Of a stretch of DNA of 64,000 nucleotides, positions 38,401 to 49,880 are shown in pieces (position 1 is the first letter of the stretch; every line of letters begins with the position of its first letter). This stretch comes from Brugia malayi. Taxonomy: Eukaryota; Nematoda; Chromadorea; Rhabditida; Onchocercidae. The notes under the pieces were generated by a model. That model saw only the letters and a program-made list of their open reading frames with translations. It was not told where the DNA came from and ran no database searches. Location: positions 14,814,721-14,878,720 of the forward strand of contig NW_025062479.1 in assembly GCF_000002995.4 (NCBI RefSeq), in the 5' to 3' direction. The translations under genes were made by a program, and so were the position numbers.

Positions 38401-41055
38401 TTGTAGCGGTGCATAAACTTGAATGCTATGAGATTGACTTTGTAATATCCGTCCATTAGCACGTCGAGCAGACGCGCGAAGTGTTACGACACCAACAACA
38501 TTACCTCGCAGGATGTAATGTAGAGCATCAACCCTTAAATAATTTTTATATTTAATTATGAAACTTTCGAAGTTTACATTTTGAACAATGAGCAGTATTT
38601 ACCTACATATCATGGATATAATGGTATATGATTCAAGAGAGAATTTTTTTGGATGAAAAATGAAATAAACCAAAGAAAGTGCAAAATACCTGGTTATTAG
38701 TAAAACATTGGATGACGCATTCAGCTGTACATTCATGATATCGGCATCATCGGTTATGAAGAAAAGGCCTTCCATATCACGAACTTTAAGTTTCAGTTCT
38801 TGTTCGGTGTTCAATGCTAACTACAACAGAAGGTCCTGCTGGAGGTATCATTTACGAAGAATAAGAAAGCAATGAATTAATTGGTTAGGATCACAAAAAA
38901 TATGATGTTTAGGAAATACTGATACTTACAAATCCGGGTGCTTCGATCAAAATTTCTTCTACATCGGTGATCGAAATTGTAGCTGTGAAGTTTTGGTTAA
39001 GACATAAGTCCGAAAACTGGAGCTTCGATTTACCAACAGACAATGGACGCACCTTTAAAGAATGTTATCAAAGGACTACAGATACTAGTGATGTGGTATG
39101 AATATGTTTAGAATATGTAGGAAGTACAGCATGAAATCAATCAAGTTCAAAAAATATAATATAATTTCTTCACTTGCGTAATCCCATTGGACATCTCAGC
39201 TTCCAGCAGGCTGGAATCATAATCCATTAAAGCAAAATGTCCTGAACCATGTTCCAATCGAATAGCTTTTGAGGCACTCTTTTCATTTAATAATACGACC
39301 AAGGACGGTATCGCTTCCGCATTTCGGACCAAAACTGTCTGCATCTTACTTTGCAATTCTTGCGGAAAATAAAGTCGTCGATTTCCAACTTTATATTCTC
39401 GAGTTGATGCAATAATTTCTACTTTATCAACAATTTCACGTGGTTTGAGAATGCCGCGTACTAAATATCAAACTGATTTAGATAAAGACAAATAAAAGTT
39501 AATTCAATCAATTACCTGATATATCTCGAAACTATCAGCGCTTCGATATAAAGAAGGAAGTACCATTATTCTAAATGATTAGAAGACTGCTAATGGAACC
39601 CTAACAAACAGATATGCATATATTTAATTTCAAAAGAACTACCTTCACTTAATTCGCTTCTCTTATCTTCTTCCACGTCCGCTACATCTTTATTACTTAC
39701 TTTCCAACTCATTTTCAGGGAAGTCAACGAATCAAGCTGCTTTTCCAATCCCATCGATGGTCCCGATTCGCAATGTCCAAAAGCTGACACTGCTAATGTA
39801 GATGGTTGACTGCAGCTAGCAGCGCGCTGCAATACGAAGTTAGGTAAAACGATTTCTCCAACTCTTCCTCAACTTTTTGAATTTATTTAGGAATGTTCTT
39901 TTTGAATAAAAGGAACACTCCTAAATAAATAAAATTAAGGAATATAAAAAGATTTTACTATTGGAAAAACATATACCACATTTGTCGGACATTTACTTTG
40001 ATAAGGCCTCAACAAAGATAATGATAGTCGTGTGGGCAAACCACAACACAATCTCAATTTTGTTTCAGCCTTAGCGGGTAGTGGATTTGTAGAAGAAGCT
40101 TCATTACCAACAACAACTATGATAAGCTGAAAATTAGGTTTAGAAATGACGAAAAAAGAAAAGATTTTTTGAAAAATTGATAGTGATAATGGCGCTAAAA
40201 CATTTTCTTCAAAGACATCGACATTATTACCATTAAAGACATCGACATTATGATTACAACAGCGAACGGAAGAAATGAAACATCGACATTATGATTATAA
40301 CAGCGAACGGAAGAAATGAAACTGCTTATTGCTAATAGCGTGAGATCTTCCCAAAAATTGTTTACATGAAATATCTCTGTGGACATGCGTCAGAAGTAAG
40401 CTGCTGAATGACTACACACTTTAATCATATTCGTTTCGATATGATATAAAAAACTTACCATGTCTCCCTTATTATCTTTACACGTGACAATAATCCGTCC
40501 ATCCTGAGAAGAAAAATCACCATTACTGATCAAATTTGATGTGTCACTGTAGATCACTGTAAAGCAACATTGTTAGAAACATGAAAATCGAATTCAGAGT
40601 TCAACACAATTACCACAAATACAAATTACCAAATTACATTTTGAATAATATTTCGATGGATCCAAAATCCATGGTCTCGGACCACCAAATGTACGAATAA
40701 AAAAGCTGCTACCGAGCATAACAAATATTTCTGTAGGTGTTTCCAGCTAAAGAAATCATTAATTTAGTCAATATGAAAGTCACTTAAATACTTTACTCTT
40801 CCTTAGAACAAGTAGTAAACAGCAATCTATATCAGTAAAGATATTTACACTCAATAACGACTTCTGAAAAAAGAAACCTTCAATGGTAGATAAGCAGAAA
40901 TCTGAACGGATGCAGACATATTACCAAAGTAAACTGTTGCAATGGTATCACCAGAAGCAACAGCAGTAAGTACAAAACCGCAACAACTGTCATCGTATGA
41001 AGACATTCTTCCACAACCATCTGAATATTTATAATGAATGCCATCTGAATATTTT

Positions 41056-41094
<39 letters not shown>

Positions 41095-44000
41095 GTACCT
41101 TCTTTTAAATATACCGAAAATTTTAGGCTATTAAACAGCTCACCTGAAGCTAATCGAAAAATGTCATTATCCTTTATTCGCATTGATAAATCAACACGAC
41201 GACAATCGGATATAGTCACTTTTTTACCTCCTGAATTGGCGTAAAGAGAAATATATAGGATTAAGTCACTACCAACCTAAAATATTTCAACTGAACTAAT
41301 TTGGTCATACATAGTAATAGCGGTTTTGTATTTGCTTATTTGAATGTTTGGAATATTTTAGTATCCGTCTTTGATACGATGACCATAACTTATTGAACAG
41401 TTTTGGTCTTTTTAAAATATGAAAAAAAAAAAAAAAAGCATTCTAAAATATATGTTGGCTAATATATGCAGAAGCCTTACACTTTAGAAACCTATAATTA
41501 AGCAATAAACTAATGAAGATAACATTTTGTTTGTAGATAACAAAGAAGTTTACTATTCTATTTAAAAACTATTTGGGAAATATTAAATTCATTTAACATA
41601 CTTCGGCTTCTAAATGTGACCTGCCGAAAGCAATTCCAGTTGGTTGTAAAACCTGAATAATTGCTTTTCCAAAATGAGCATTATTTTGCGCATCCTGTGC
41701 AATCACTTCTGTGTTACCGAGATTTGCAGTCAACAGAATTCCGCTAGAATCTACTGAGGCAATTTCTGGATTCACACTTGACCATGTAAACGATCCCGTA
41801 CCACCTCGTGTCTGAAATTGTTATCAGTAATAAAGATACCGTTGACGAAATAATACTGTTAATGAAAAAAAAAAAAAAAAAATCTGAATCATAATATTTT
41901 AAATATATTATTATAAAACATATAGGAAATAAACCAAAAGCTTTTTAGAATGGATTCTTTTTGCATCGATGTATGGGAAAGCGATGAATGGCGGTATCAC
42001 TTCAATCGGTTCTGATATCACTGTAGTTACTTCATTTTTTACCGATGATGATATCCTCAACTCTCCTTCCTGTAAGACAAAATTTAATACATTACTTTAA
42101 TGATCGTCATTCGTTTGCTCGTAAAGGATCTATAAACAAAGCAAAATATACGTTTGTAAAATGAATTAACATCGTATATATTCATGATAAGAGATATAAT
42201 ATTCTGCGTCATGTGTGAAAGTACCCAATAACACCAAAAGAACTAACCGAACTCATGACTGATATGAATGATGCTCGCAGCTTCGTGGTTCCACTCTTTA
42301 TAGCTTTCACATTAAAATACGATCCATTATGTGATCTTCTAATCACTTTGAAATATTCTTCAGATATAACACTTTCGAAAATTGCATTCTATAAAGACAT
42401 ATCATCAAAGACTATACGCGATAAAAAACAAAACGATGTTCTATAAGATAAAATATAAAATTTATAAACAACCTCTGGGATATATATGACATTATTATCA
42501 GCATCAGCCACAACAAAAGAAATATCATATTCGCGTCCTATCTCCAAATACCATAAATCACCGCTAATTCTGATATATAAACTAGATGGTTCAACAACAT
42601 GGATCCGAGCAGATGGAGGCTTGAGAAAATTTAATGATTTTACATCTGAAAAACAAAGAAAATGTATTTCTGCAGCAGCGCATAAACTTGGAATCCAAAA
42701 TGTAATCCTTTAGAAATAGAAACAACACTTTATTTCCGAATCTCATGATATCCCTAGAACCGATAAGTGAAGAAATCCAAGATGTTTTTTTTTTTTTTTT
42801 TTTTTTCATTAAAATGTGATTAGATTTGTTATATATAATGATGATAGTTGAAAACAAGAAAATGACTTCCACTTTGTGTTGAAAAAATCTAACTTTCATC
42901 AATCAGCGATATTTCGGTTGTTCCGTAACTTATGGCTGTGACCATAGATGATGAAGAATTCAACGAACAAATTTCTATATCTTTAATCGATAGATGATAC
43001 TGTCTTGATGGTAAGTATATTGCTGCAACATGAAACATAATACTCCAGGAACACATTAAGTTATTCCAAAAAATAGCCTGAATTCATAAAAACAAATAGG
43101 AGATGTAGACTATGAATAAGTAAGGTATAAAGATCCTACCTTCTGTGTCACTCTGCTTAATTATTTCTGCAGTATAATGTACACGTGACCCAAGCGGAAG
43201 AAATATATCCTGAGAAGGTATCAGCAAGAGATTCGCGACTACTATGAAATCCACATTTTGAGGTTTTACATCCTTAAAGAAAAATCACTGGTTATCCGAC
43301 ATTGGTATAACGAAATTGATATAACAAATACATATCATGAAATTAATAACAAACTTTAAAATGCGGCTCAACCAATTTTACTTTCAAAACAGCAGCACCT
43401 GTGGATATACCTTCAACTAATATCACATAGCCTGGAAAACATTAGAAGATATATGTACTCGCAGACTTACTATTCCTTCAGTAATATTTTTTGTCATAAA
43501 TATGAAATATACTATTTAACAAGACGTATACGAAACAATGTTAAGCATGAAATACTAACAATTAAGCTGTCCAACAAGTACATCTAATATGAACTAATCT
43601 GTATTTTTTAATATAATCAATTTAATAAACAGGAAGAAAAAAAAAACTCTGAACAAACAAAAAGCCAACCGCGTTTTTTATTTTCTTCAAGCAAACGCAC
43701 GCCATCAGGAGCTTCATATTTTGACTGCGAAAATGGTACAATTCGAAGAGGTTTTTCGGATAAGGATGATGATTCCAAATACCATTCAAAAGGAATTTTT
43801 CCAAGATTAGTGAACATATCACCTATAAAAATATTTGGGTAAATATTTTTTTTTTTGTTAATTGTTTTACCCAGGTGTCCACTGCAACTTATTAGAACAG
43901 TACACATGAAGAAAAAATATAGGGTTAGCATGCTTCACAATGCTCAATCAGTAATCAAAAAATAAAAAAAGAAAAAAGCGGATGTCAGGAGGAAAGAAAA

Positions 44001-45171
44001 CAAGGTAAAGAATTTATAATTTATCTTCTATCATAAACATATATCCCAACTTGAAATTATTCATTGAGAAAAACGCTTATCAGAGAGCCGACCGCATAAT
44101 TTTCCATCTCTTTTGCTAACTTACAATTCAGAAATTTAGAAATGATAGTCAAGTAGCAACCTTCAGCATTGTATGCTTGTACAACGATTTTTGCTGGTGA
44201 GGCATCCAGAAAAAGAACTTTCGTAGTGGTTGAAACAGAAATGCTTCGTATAACGTCAACTGTCACGCCACAGCTCAAAACTACACCAGCATCTGCATGA
44301 AAAAAAGCATGTGTAACAGAACCGTTATGAATCTCGCAGATTGAGAAGTTCCATCAGTATACGAAATTAAGGCATTAACGAAAATTTAACTGAATATTTT
44401 TTCTAAAATGTCATTTTAATTTCAGAGTTTCCTGATCTAGAAAAAAACAAAAACAATCGAAGTCAGCGAAACCCACGATAACAAACAAAATATGAAACGT
44501 AGAACCGTAACTAATATTAAAGATCAAGGAAATAGCATCGAATTTGGCAGGCAGCAAGTATGAGTCTGTAAACATAAACAAGAGCAAAATTCGAACTCCT
44601 CCTCAAATTTGCATGATTTCTGGAATTTAGCTGATAAACTGACTAAGTATAACCTTTATCTTCAGCAAAAACAACAGCCATCTGCTCCTCAGCATACTTC
44701 GAAGTCGCTATAATCTGAGCCTTTGCTGAACATCCCTTCGTTCCTACTGGATTTACTCCTTTTACTGATACAGTGTCTGGTCGAGTCGACCTCCTAAAAC
44801 AGCTTTTTCCAACTATTCAAGATTTTTAATGACCAAAAATCAACACCCGTCACTAGAGATTTTCAACCAGAAATCCTTTTCAGTTAGGCCTTTTTAAGTT
44901 TATGAGCACTTGATTAGATATAACCAGTGTCTTGCTTTAGCACTTAGCCCTTCGACCAAGTTGAAGAACCAAACTTTACGAAATATTCTGTAGGATATAC
45001 ATACCATGTGAAACATCCATTTGCCGGATCACTAACAATTAAGTCGAAAGTCACTTGAACAGTGGGGTGATAGGGTAACAGCACTCGTGGCACATTTAAC
45101 CGGTAACTGTCTGTCAGCAGTATTGCGTACCATAATAACAACCGAAGCAACAAGCAATGAAATTTAGTCAT
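32459..45171 (-). CDS. NUP210: Nuclear pore membrane glycoprotein gp210 (NUP210; C. elegans NPP-12 counterpart), 36 exons
   Basis: Single-pass pore membrane protein of the nuclear pore complex, with a large lumenal part of repeated Ig-like (BIG2-type) domains. Exons: 45005-45171, 44654-44793, 44161-44292, 43670-43822, 43355-43431, 43140-43272, 42894-43022, 42473-42645, 42248-42388, 41935-42069, 41602-41811, 41144-41276, 40878-41020, 40638-40746, 40459-40556, 39977-40126, 39643-39826, 39174-39460, 38930-39052, 38690-38820, 38356-38533, 37915-38079, 37578-37787, 37105-37352, 36581-36746, 36202-36371, 35808-35892, 35352-35612, 34970-35099, 34489-34620, 34110-34219, 33723-33941, 33424-33565, 33156-33293, 32835-32933, 32459-32631. 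All phases agree; total about 1857 aa (human 1887). A signal peptide is followed by NVPRVLLPYHPTVQVTFDL, which is diagnostic. GGPRPW and WSSVNPEIASVDSSG are family motifs. The membrane helix (AAVLIVLIGTLIILLVFIFI) is in exon 34, then a short Ser-rich tail with PILWSVP. An acceptor TTTTTAG ends 4 bases before the ATG. Several donors (GTTGCT, GTTGGC) are weak. Confidence 0.93.
40239..40320. repeat. 41-bp tandem duplication in a gp210 intron
   Basis: Two directly adjacent 41-base copies (40239-40279 and 40280-40320) differ at one base (c or t). A 12-base partial copy lies just upstream near 40215. The repeat lies wholly within an intron of the gp210 gene. Confidence 0.95.
41059..41091. repeat. 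(TA)n microsatellite
   Basis: About 16 TA units in the intron between gp210 exons 12 and 13, immediately next to the acceptor-side sequence of exon 13. Confidence 0.95.
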
Positions 45172-46950
45172 CTATCTAAAAATTACATATGCATATTACT
45201 ATGAACATTTCGGGCGATGATACTTCCTTCATTCCATTAGAATGTAGCACGTCTAATTAATCTCGACGAAAATGGTTTAATTTATTTTAAACATAAGGAT
45301 AGAGGACAGAGTGTGCAAATATCCATTTCCAAATAATAAATATCACTTCAATAACAAAGAAAAAAGGGAAACTTACAATTTCATTCCAATATGTGATCGA
45401 TTGGTTAGCTCAGATCTCAGGTTAACAAAGATTACTAATGAAATGTTATAGCAACATATCTTCTCCACAACTGCGTTAATCTACTAGCAAAGTTATTAAA
45501 TTTAAAAAACCATTAAATACTGCAACTTAATTTCTTTGCACGAAGAGTATTTTTATGTAACAAAGGCAAAAACTGACAGTTTGAAAAACCAAAAAAAAAG
45601 AATTTTTTTTTTGAAAATTCTGCAATACTTAATGTAATAATTACCTGACTGGGCAGGAAAATTGACTGAAAGAAAAAGACGAAGAAAATGAATGACTTTT
45701 CTTCCTAAAAGAATCGAATTAATCACTATGGTGTTAACCAAATGTATGAAATTTTAAATCATTTTAATGAAAACTTAGAAATAAAATTTAGGGCAAAAAC
45801 AGGAGAAACGACAAAATTACAAAAATGTGAAAGATAGCTAAGGAAAGGGAATGAACAAATCAACATTTACATTCTCAATATTATAGACTGATATTGGACG
45901 ATTTAAATTTTATGAAATTGGTGAAATTATGATGCAAAATGAATACTGAAATTATGATACTCAAAAAAATTCGAGACCTGAGATGACACGATTTTAAATT
46001 TACGATATGATTTTAAAATTTGAAAAGACAATATGTGAGTAGTTTGAAATGAAACTTAATTATAACCCGGGCCGCGAAATACCTATGACCCCCAATTCCT
46101 TTAGTAATAATAGGCTATTAGACTGATAACTAAGGTTTACCGCTGTAATCGTAGAACTAGGTTGGGAGATAATTTGAAATTTTTAATCAAACAAAATGAT
46201 AAGCTGTCGTATGATATGTAAATATATATTGGATAACGGAAATAATAAAAAACGAATGAAATTGTTGCAAGAATATTGTGGAATTTTGAGAGAAATGTTA
46301 TAAATTGATGAAAGTATTGGGAGAAAAAGAAAATTGATTGGCTTATAGTTATCTTTAATTTTCATTATGTAAGTAATATTTTTGCTTTTTTTTTTAATTT
46401 CTAAATTTACATTAAATTAATTTGCAATGAGCATAAGTTAGGATTCAATTTACAAAAAAAAAAAAAAAAAGGGAAAAAGGAAAGATTTTCGAAGTGTTTC
46501 GCTTTTCAATTTGATACTTCAGAAAAACTTGTTGAAATAAAAACATGAAAACTTGATGCTCGATGGACATGAGATTTAATTTTCAATTTTTTTATGTTTC
46601 CATGATTATTAGTGGTAGTGGATTAAATGCTATTTTGAAGTTTCTGGCTGCTCAATATTGCCGATTAAAATTTGATAAAAAGAAAGGATAAGGAGGAAAT
46701 TATTAGGATAAAGATATAGGAACAGAGACAATTAGTCGCTTAAACGTCCCCTTTCTTTTTAGTTGAAAATTCGATAGGTAACGAACTGAAATATAAATAT
46801 GAGATAATTCTCATATGAAATACAGAGTGAATTTTTAAAATTTTCATTTAAAATTTCCACTATCAACCGTTAAATGCAGCTTTTTATTTATCAAAGCAAT
46901 AGTAATAAATTTTATTGGTACACTGGAACTTTAGAACATTTTATATTTGC
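45172..46950. other. Intergenic region upstream of gp210
   Basis: It lies on the 5' side of the minus-strand gp210 gene. The likely trans-splice acceptor is at 45176-45182, and the promoter should lie further up. AT-rich with a poly-A run at 46454-46470. No exon supported. Confidence 0.5.
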
Positions 46951-48480
46951 TGTAATTCTACCTATGGCTTAGCTTCTCGAACGAAGAATTCTGAAGAGAT
47001 TTACTCATACTACAAATGCTTTGGTAACTGTGTGGAAATCAATGTGATATAGCAAATCAGTCCTATTGCAGATGACATAGCGGAAGGTCACGTCACAGCG
47101 GCATTGATGGCGTGCGATTCTTAATGCGTTGTCTTTTTTTTATGAAATAGTTCCTACATTCGTTCTCAAAATGGTGACAATGTCATAGACATTATGTTTT
47201 ATTTGATTTGAGGTTTACAGTGGTGGTTGAAACCAAGTTCTTTGGATAGTTCTTTTTCGCTATAAATTCAGGAAAGCATCTTGAAGACGTGACGAATTCA
47301 GTCCTAATTAGACCTCAGTACCAGTATTGAACTCTGTTTGTTCGGGGACGTGACGTGGTCGGCGTTTAGGATGGTATGAAAGCAGCGCTGATGGAAGGAA
47401 GAGTTTGAGGAGTTGTAGATGGTATCATTAATGCTTCTGCGATAGTGGGTAATGGTTCACTTAGAGGTATTCATGAAGGAATTTCACCAGGTATACAAAA
47501 TGAAGTAATACCTCGATAGTTTCAGTAGTTGGATTTTTTCCCATTCTTCTTATACAGATAAGAAGAATGGGAAAATATACGATAATAATTGCATCTCGGA
47601 GATTCAGTGGAAGGTTCACTCGTGGAATTAAGCGTGAAATACTTGGCCTCCGTGCTTCCAGATGCATCTGCTTATGGTCTTGAAAAAAAAGTTGGGCCTA
47701 TGTCCAGTTTAGTTCTCACTGATTGCTGAGTAATTTGCGAATTATTGAATCGTTAACTGAACGGTGGACATTGAAGATCAAAACATCGACTGAGAATGGA
47801 GTGTTTATCGATGAGGAAGGAACTGCTATGAGAGCTGAGAAGAGAACTGTCACCCTGATATGTTCGTCTATAAACTGCTTCCAAAACTTTCAGAGTGCTG
47901 TGTAGTCGCCGGGATCTAAAATTGAATCTTTTGTACTAGATTAGTCCGCCATCTGTTCTCGATGTCCTAAAATCATTTCTGTTAAAGTTTGCTATTTGCA
48001 AGACGAAAAGTTGTTTCCCTTCAGTGGATTGTTTTCATTGGTTTTTTTGGTGAGAGTCCTAAGCACTCTGCAGAGGACTGTTGGATGCAATTTTTGATGA
48101 CTGCAAGAGGGAATCTATGGAACACTCTGCAAGTCTGCTTAGGGTAGGTAGTTAACCTGGACACTATTTTTTACTTAGAGGTTGCAGTAATTTTAAGATC
48201 GTTAGTTTTTAGCTTTTTCATGGCTCGGCCTGAAAGTGAAGTTCAGTTTGCATCTATAAGGTAGTGATTTATTTGGCATCCTGTATTAGGCATCACTAGG
48301 GTATCTATCCTTTACACTTAACCTGCCCGGATTTGAAATTGTGATTGTCCTCCTAAAATGATTACCCCAAAGCTAATGTGCCATTCTAACAATTAAGGCC
48401 TGTCTGGCTTGCCGAAGGCATATGATATCTCGATATGGCCCTTAACTCACAAAGGCATGCAAGCTTCTCCCTCACAACAG
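46951..48480. other. GC-richer island, probable decayed mobile element
   Basis: About 1.5 kb with visibly higher GC than both flanks and no poly-A or poly-T runs longer than about 10. Both strands show broken frames of 60 to 70 codons with several stops (minus 47461-47667; plus 47723-47905), which suggests an old coding sequence. It contains a perfect 18-bp inverted repeat. No diagnostic transposase, reverse transcriptase or integrase motif could be read, so the class is unknown. It interrupts or borders the sequence before the orphan esterase exon. Confidence 0.4.
47536..47575. repeat. Perfect 18-bp inverted repeat with 4-base loop
   Basis: The left arm 47536-47553 and right arm 47558-47575 are exact reverse complements (TTTTCCCATTCTTCTTAT and its complement) around ACAG. 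It would form a stable hairpin in RNA or a cruciform in DNA. It sits inside the GC-richer island. Confidence 0.95.
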
Positions 48481-48806
48481 AAGTTATCCAATATTGCTAC
48501 TTCCCAAGCAAATAATTCAGAATAGTTATTAAAATAAATTATTCAAAGATTATACATTTGATCATACCGTTGAAATAATAAATAGAATAAAAGTAAATTA
48601 ACAATTTCATAAAGAAATTGGAATTTGGATTATTAATGAAGCAATCAAGCAAGGATCAAAGCATTTGATACTCAATTTTTTGGTTTAATAAAAATGGCAA
48701 ATTGGATCTTAAATTCTATTTCATTCATTCACTTACAATAAAATAATTCAGAATAAATAAGATTTAGAATTTCACTGAGACTTAATTTGATAGCATATTT
48801 TTATAG

Positions 48807-48960
48807 GGAATGGTCGGCCAAGAGCATTTCATGGCCTAGATCATGCTTACATATTTACAAATGGTTACAGTAATAATTTGTATATTGAACCATTCGGTAA
48901 AAGAGATCAACAAATGGCTAAAATGCTTGCAACAATGATTACAAATTTTGCCAAATACGG
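48807..48960 (+). pseudogene. Isolated carboxylesterase (type B) C-terminal exon
   Basis: A 154-nt exon, bounded by a TTTTATAG acceptor and a GTTAGA donor, starts one base into a codon and ends two bases into one. The 50 whole codons read as the late catalytic-region segment of type B carboxylesterases/cholinesterases: RAFHGLDHAYIF (the region after the catalytic His area, like HG.E..YVF) and KMLATMITNFAKYG (like the family's YW.NFAK.G.P). No other esterase exon was found within several kb on either side; upstream lies the GC-rich island. It may be a gene fragment, part of a gene broken by an insertion, or an exon of a gene with very long introns. The exon itself has no stop or frameshift. 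Confidence 0.6.
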
Positions 48961-49395
48961 GTTAGATTTAAAATACAATTAATGTTTTAATATGTAAAAC
49001 AATGTTTCATTCATTCTAATTAAAATCCTCAATTTATGTCGAAAAAAAAAAAACTAATTCGAATGATATTCCAAAAATAACAAATCCTACATCGACTTGA
49101 CGCCAGAGAAACATTGCAATGACTGAAAATTTTTAGATCACTGAGGGTGAAAGATTCACATCTGGCATGTAAACATCTCACTGCACTTAACTTTTTTATA
49201 CCTTAACCTTTTGTATGGGTATTACAATCGTACCACTTTTCTTCACTGCACGACTATAGCTAATGAAAAAATCAAAAAAGGAAAACTTTAACTGTCACGT
49301 CGTATCTAAATAGAGAATTTGAAACTCATGTGTAGAGGAGAAGTATCATAAAAACAAGTCAAATGATAATACCTAGCATAATGCATGCATACCTG

Positions 49396-49438
<43 letters not shown>

Positions 49439-49880
49439 ACAAGTTATAATTAAGAGGAATAGTAATGTTCGACCCACTCATTTTCACCTTATTTAAATTC
49501 TCCAAATACTCCAAATAATGTTATTCCCTCTCACCCTAAATGTAAGATGAACAAAAATACTTTATTTCTGCATCCTACAATAGTTTTAACTCAAATTAAT
49601 TCTAATTTATAATGAGATAATTTTCCAAAACAAAATCACCCAGTAAGCCTTTGAAAGTATTTCAAGATCACACAGCTCTACAGATGAATAAAGCAAAGAA
49701 TAAGAGATACTGATTTTACCCGACATAATCATACGAATCACGAAAATGCAATACAGTTAAACCTAGTAATAAGAAAAACTGAGGTATTGCTGCAAGTGAC
49801 CAACTTAGAGGATTCTTCACTATTATTTCTTAACTGGATTTTTCTTGCTGAAAATTCTCAACAGTTTCGATTGCAACTTC
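48961..49880. other. Intergenic, with TA/TATG microsatellite
   Basis: It follows the orphan esterase exon. The expected next esterase exon, beginning Asn-Pro and holding a Trp-rich end, was not found. Contains (TA)n followed by TATG units at about 49397-49437, then the 3' flank of the UTP6 gene. Confidence 0.5.
49397..49437. repeat. (TA)n-(TATG)n microsatellite
   Basis: About 15 TA units followed by a few TATG/TGTA units. Confidence 0.9.

Noticed and set aside
43617..43931. Long minus frames spanning a gp210 exon
   Set aside because: Only 43670-43822 is exon 4 of gp210; the rest is intron read-through, and the second frame is a shadow.
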